Positions 6,817 through 9,010 of a DNA stretch of 9,010 nt are shown piece by piece. Position 1 is the stretch's first letter, and the number at the start of each line of letters is the position of its first letter. The position numbers were made by a program, and so were the translations under genes. Source of the stretch: an uncultured Ancrocorticia sp. (GTDB lineage Bacteria; Actinomycetota; Actinomycetes; Actinomycetales; Actinomycetaceae); NCBI GenBank assembly GCA_905373325.1, contig CAJPTB010000061.1:1-9010 (forward strand). Direction: 5' to 3'. Below the pieces are notes generated by a model, which was not told where the DNA came from, did no database searches, and saw only the letters and a list, made by a program, of their open reading frames with translations.

Positions 6817-6859
6817 GAGTGCCGCACGCGCGAATTCTTCTCCGTTGCGTGCGGCACTC
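6817..6859 (-). terminator. Long GC-rich hairpin between membrane-protein genes B and A
   Basis: A perfect 13-bp stem (6817-6829 with 6847-6859, GAGTGCCGCACGC) closes a 17-nt loop. On the minus strand it is followed by CTTTGCCC, a poor U-tract. It lies about 195 nt past the stop of gene B and about 60 nt before the putative promoter of gene A. A terminator for gene B or for a small RNA in the gap are the likeliest readings; the strand is uncertain. Confidence 0.5.
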
Positions 6860-7052
6860 AAGTCGATGTCGGTTGTAAGTTGTTTTGCGCAGATCAGTGC
6901 GCTCTAAGGTTCAGATTGCGCTGTCTTGTTCTCGCTCGTTTTAAGCTGATTCGCAGTCGTCAGAGCTGATCTATTTGTCCTTTTGATCTTGTGCCCCGCA
7001 AACTCAGTGTCTTCTAAGCGTTACTTGCAGCAATCCGTCGTCACTGCTGAGG
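6860..7052. other. Intergenic region downstream of membrane protein B
   Basis: No open frame with coding bias is visible. The stretch is less GC-rich than its surroundings and has loosely repeated words (CAGATCAGTGCGCT and CAGATTGCGCT; AGCTGATTCG and AGCTGATCTA). It is probably the 3' untranslated region of gene B. A small RNA ending at the 6817-6859 hairpin cannot be excluded. Confidence 0.35.
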
Positions 7053-7697
7053 CTAAGGCTGCTGGCCTTCCTGCTTCAGCTGTTGACCGTTTTCGTTGAG
7101 CTGTTGGCCGGCTTGGGGAAATCCTTGCTGGCCTTGGCCCGCAGGTCCCTGACCCTGGGCTGCGGCGGCGTCGAAATGGGAGGCTTTGCTTTCAGCTTCG
7201 ATCCGATTGGCCGTTTTCTGAACGACGAAACCGGCTATGAGCATAAGAACTCCCGCCACGGTGAAGAGGATGAAGCCCATTCCCAATTGGTCAAAGGGAA
7301 AGTCGTCTTGTTTCATCTTTATGAAATCGATGATGCGTCCGGCGACGAATGCGCCTCCCGCCGTCACGCCTGTGCGCCCGGCTGTTTGTATCGATGTGAG
7401 CTTTCCTCCCGTGAGGAAGGGGGCGAGGCTGAACCCCAGGACCACGAAAATGGCGGCGATGCTGATGAACAAGCCCACCGTTCTGAACTCGCTGTGTCCG
7501 AGGGCTTTGAGCAATGTCATATCGCTTATTTCGTCCGGCATGTTGTACTTCTCGTCAAAGTTGTACATCGGGAGGAATAGCGAAATGACGCCCGCCAAGG
7601 CGGAGACGAGAGAGAAGGCAAGCCCCGGCGTGGCCCGGGAAAGCGGTGCCTTACCGCCCCCGAAAGCCGCATTGGATGTGTTGTGTGTTGTACTCAT
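7053..7697 (-). CDS. Four-helix membrane protein B with Gln-rich tail (paralogous family)
   Basis: This 214-residue protein has a short polar N-terminus and four hydrophobic segments at about 25-45, 73-96, 103-123 and 138-159, then a soluble tail rich in Gln and Gly (about 160-214, with GQGQQGFPQAGQQ). It aligns by eye with the neighbouring gene C: GVISLFLP in helix 1, a following (T/S)L(L/I)KA segment, GGK after helix 2, GR-x2-D (120-124) at the end of helix 3, and LG(M/I)GF before helix 4. No named family is recognised, and there are no catalytic motifs. Even helix number with polar ends suggests both termini are cytoplasmic, which is inference. ATG 7697 sits 6 nt behind a TAGGAT -10 with no Shine-Dalgarno. 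The gene has a 129-nt gap from gene C, so it probably has its own promoter. Confidence 0.82.
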   Translation of the reverse strand: MSTTHNTSNAAFGGGKAPLSRATPGLAFSLVSALAGVISLFLPMYNFDEKYNMPDEISDMTLLKALGHSEFRTVGLFISIAAIFVVLGFSLAPFLTGGKLTSIQTAGRTGVTAGGAFVAGRIIDFIKMKQDDFPFDQLGMGFILFTVAGVLMLIAGFVVQKTANRIEAESKASHFDAAAAQGQGPAGQGQQGFPQAGQQLNENGQQLKQEGQQP

Positions 7698-7703
7698 AGC
7701 AGC

Positions 7704-7709
7704 ATCCTA
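7704..7709 (-). promoter_or_regulatory. Candidate -10 box, leaderless start of membrane protein B
   Basis: The minus strand reads TAGGAT, 6 nt before ATG 7697, and no Shine-Dalgarno is present. TTGCCC lies 19 nt upstream of the -10, a weak -35 candidate. Confidence 0.48.
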
Positions 7710-7826
7710 GTTGAGACCTGAGGGGGCAGGGCAAATGTGAATGCTCTTTCAATATGGTCCCAGAGGCTCGCAATCCGATTCCCGAGCACTCGCCCGCCCC
7801 CGTCGGAGGGCTCAGTCGGTTTACGG

Positions 7827-8555
7827 TCACCAGGGCTGTTGCTGGCCGCCCCACTGCTGGGGGTAGCCGCCCTGCTGCGGGTAACCCTGCTGCTGGAAGC
7901 CCGGATCTTGATAGCCGCCTTGCTGCGGGTAGCCGCCCTGCTGCGGGTAACCCTGCTGCTGGAAGCCTGGATCCTGATAGCCGCCTTGAGGAACGCCAGG
8001 CTGCTGCCCGTAGGGGCCGAACTGTTCATTGCCCATCATGGGGCTCGGCCCGAAATTGTTTTGAGCTTTGACCTTTCCAGTCAAAACCACGGTGACGATG
8101 CCGCCTATCAAGATGATCAGCGAGGCCAGCGTCAACAGATGGAAGCCGATTCCGAGAATGTCCGTGGCTCCGTATTCTTTGACGTCGTTGTAATCTACTC
8201 CGCGGCCAATCAACGACAGGCCCCCGAGGACAATGCAGGTGATTCCTGCCGCTTTGGCGAGCCCAACCTTTCCACCGCTCACAAGAGCGGCGATGCTCAG
8301 CCCCAAGGCTGCGACGACGGCAATTAGGCTCAAGATCGCGCCGCTCGGAGGGTTGTCCATCTCCGATATCGCCTTGATGAGGCTGATAGAGGACGATTCA
8401 TAACTGTAGCCTCCGCTGATTTTAACAAAGGGAAGGAACAGAGAAATGACGCCAAGCGCGCCGCCGGCCGCCGTCGTTGCCAGGCCGGGCATGAGACGCC
8501 GGCCCGACGAACCCTCGTTGGGATAGTTTGGCATGGGTGTGTTGTAGATGCTCAT
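7827..8555 (-). CDS. Four-helix membrane protein C with Gln/Gly/Tyr/Pro repeat tail (paralogous family)
   Basis: This 242-residue protein has a polar N-terminus and four hydrophobic segments at about 23-44, 73-93, 98-117 and 134-158. A long soluble tail (about 164-242) is composed almost wholly of Gln, Gly, Pro and Tyr. The membrane part shares [21 protein letters not shown] (117-121) and LGIGF with gene B and is clearly paralogous. The tail contains two perfect tandem copies of a 22-residue unit beginning [11 protein letters not shown] (191-212 and 213-234). Tails of this composition occur on various actinobacterial membrane proteins and are predicted to be disordered. ATG 8555 was chosen over 8651 because a TAGTAT -10 lies 8 nt upstream and the extension lacks coding bias. 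Function unknown. Confidence 0.82.
   Translation of the reverse strand: MSIYNTPMPNYPNEGSSGRRLMPGLATTAAGGALGVISLFLPFVKISGGYSYESSSISLIKAISEMDNPPSGAILSLIAVVAALGLSIAALVSGGKVGLAKAAGITCIVLGGLSLIGRGVDYNDVKEYGATDILGIGFHLLTLASLIILIGGIVTVVLTGKVKAQNNFGPSPMMGNEQFGPYGQQPGVPQGGYQDPGFQQQGYPQQGGYPQQGGYQDPGFQQQGYPQQGGYPQQWGGQQQPW
7861..7992. repeat. 66-nt in-frame tandem repeat (two copies) within gene C
   Basis: Copies at 7861-7926 and 7927-7992 are nearly identical; the only differences I see are two silent changes (CCCGGATCTTG against CCTGGATCCTG) and divergence at the far end of the second copy. The 66-nt period equals 22 codons, so unit gain or loss keeps the frame. Each unit itself contains a shorter CTGCTGCGGGTA-type sub-repeat. 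It encodes the Gln/Gly/Tyr/Pro tail. Confidence 0.85.
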
Positions 8556-8563
8556 AACACCGG

Positions 8564-8569
8564 ATACTA
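8564..8569 (-). promoter_or_regulatory. Candidate -10 box, leaderless start of membrane protein C
   Basis: The minus strand reads TAGTAT, 8 nt before ATG 8555, and there is no Shine-Dalgarno. TTGACC occurs upstream, but its 25-nt spacer is too long for a standard -35. Confidence 0.47.
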
Positions 8570-8872
8570 GCGAATCAAGGCGGCTAGGTGAAACGGTCAA
8601 AAAGGGGAGCTGTGTCTTTTCGGCGGGATGTTGACGCAAACTTTCAGGCAAAAATAGTTGGTGCTTGAGATGCCGGGTATCGCTTTGAAAGCCGCGACAG
8701 CAGGGGACCGCCTTCGCGAGACCCCTTAGCCCGCCCTTGGAATGAACTTGGAAGGAAAAGAACTCTCGCCCGGGGAACGGACTTTGCCGATCTCAGAGCG
8801 AGAGCAGAAGGCGTCGGTTGTCTTAGAATCGAACGCCTTAAAAGAAAGCGGTGGCGCTCAAACGACTGCCGG
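8570..8872. other. Intergenic region upstream of membrane protein C
   Basis: I find no gene here. Two imperfect hairpins are visible: 8702-8726 (AGGGG/CCCCT around an inner CGC/GCG stem) and an AAGGCG/CGCCTT pair with a loop of about 20 nt near 8813-8840. Neither has a T-run. The short rightward frame at 8742-8951 has no Shine-Dalgarno, no family resemblance, and overlaps the hairpin and partial gene at the right edge, so it was not called. Confidence 0.35.
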
Positions 8873-8899
8873 CGGCGGCCTTCAATCCGAAGGCCGCCG
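8873..8899 (-). terminator. Hairpin terminator of the right-edge leftward gene
   Basis: A 10-bp stem (8873-8882 with 8890-8899, CGGCGGCCTT/AAGGCCGCCG) closes a 7-nt loop 9 nt after the leftward stop at 8909. The following minus-strand bases are not T-rich, so it is of the GC-stem-only type common in actinobacteria. Confidence 0.5.
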
Positions 8900-8908
8900 T
8901 GGAAAACG

Positions 8909-9010
8909 TCACTGGTCGGGCTTGGGGCGCCAGGCCTCGCCGTCGTTCTGAGGCGACGGCGCAGCTTCTTCGGACGCAGAAGGGCTCGACGCCGAAGCCC
9001 CCTGTTGGAG
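8909..9010 (-). CDS. C-terminal end of an unidentified protein (partial, runs off the right edge)
   Basis: The minus-strand frame from 9010 to a TGA at 8909-8911 reads 33 residues: a linker rich in Ala, Ser, Pro and Glu, then a more structured-looking end, NDGEAWRPKPDQ. A stem-loop 9 nt past the stop supports this as a real gene end. The start and all conserved domains lie outside the window, so no function or membrane status can be given. A chance frame is possible because only 34 codons are visible. Confidence 0.5.
   Translation of the reverse strand, partial: LQQGASASSPSASEEAAPSPQNDGEAWRPKPDQ

Noticed and set aside
7861..7992. Possible CRISPR or non-coding repeat array
   Set aside because: The 66-nt units are contiguous, in frame with gene C and encode a Gln/Gly/Tyr/Pro tail. 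There are no spacers.
8813..8840. tRNA-like T-loop (GTTCGATTC on the minus strand)
   Set aside because: The bases on either side do not form a 5-bp T-stem, and no acceptor or anticodon arm can be folded around it.
8742..8951. 69-codon rightward open frame
   Set aside because: It has no Shine-Dalgarno, no leaderless -10 and a composition without structure, and it crosses the terminator and the leftward partial gene.

Overview
The window looks like chromosomal DNA from a high-GC Gram-positive bacterium (Actinomycetota, possibly an Actinomyces-like lineage). The reasons are strongly G/C-biased third codon positions, MetRS and TatD proteins of actinobacterial type, and several genes that seem to start without a leader directly behind a TANNNT -10 box. 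The species assignment is inference.

Layout. (1) 1-450: a 32-residue piece of an S66 (LD-carboxypeptidase/MccF-like) peptidase in one frame runs into an unrelated, well-coded C-terminal piece in another frame, probably a degraded or deletion-fused locus. It ends in a pair of hairpins. (2) 501-758 (-): an 85-aa protein with two DUF1540-type cysteine repeats, alone in its transcript and followed by a strong terminator. (3) 1104-2982 (-): a two-gene operon, a PncA-type nicotinamidase with an unusual acidic C-terminal tail of about 130 residues, then a Cof/YbiV-type HAD phosphatase. (4) 3278-6056 (+): metG (methionyl-tRNA synthetase) followed 10 nt later by a TatD-family deoxyribonuclease, with the second Shine-Dalgarno overlapping the metG stop. 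(5) 6085-8555 (-): three consecutive genes for small four-helix membrane proteins that are paralogous to one another. Each has its own putative leaderless promoter. Two carry glutamine-rich tails, one built from a perfect 22-residue tandem repeat. (6) 8909-9010 (-): the C-terminal end of a gene running off the right edge, closed by a GC-rich hairpin.

Function. The metG-tatD pair is conserved housekeeping. The pncA-HAD operon fits NAD salvage plus sugar-phosphate or cofactor-phosphate hydrolysis. The most interesting parts are the expanded membrane-protein family with low-complexity tails and the acidic extension on the nicotinamidase. I see no phage, transposon, CRISPR array, tRNA or rRNA.
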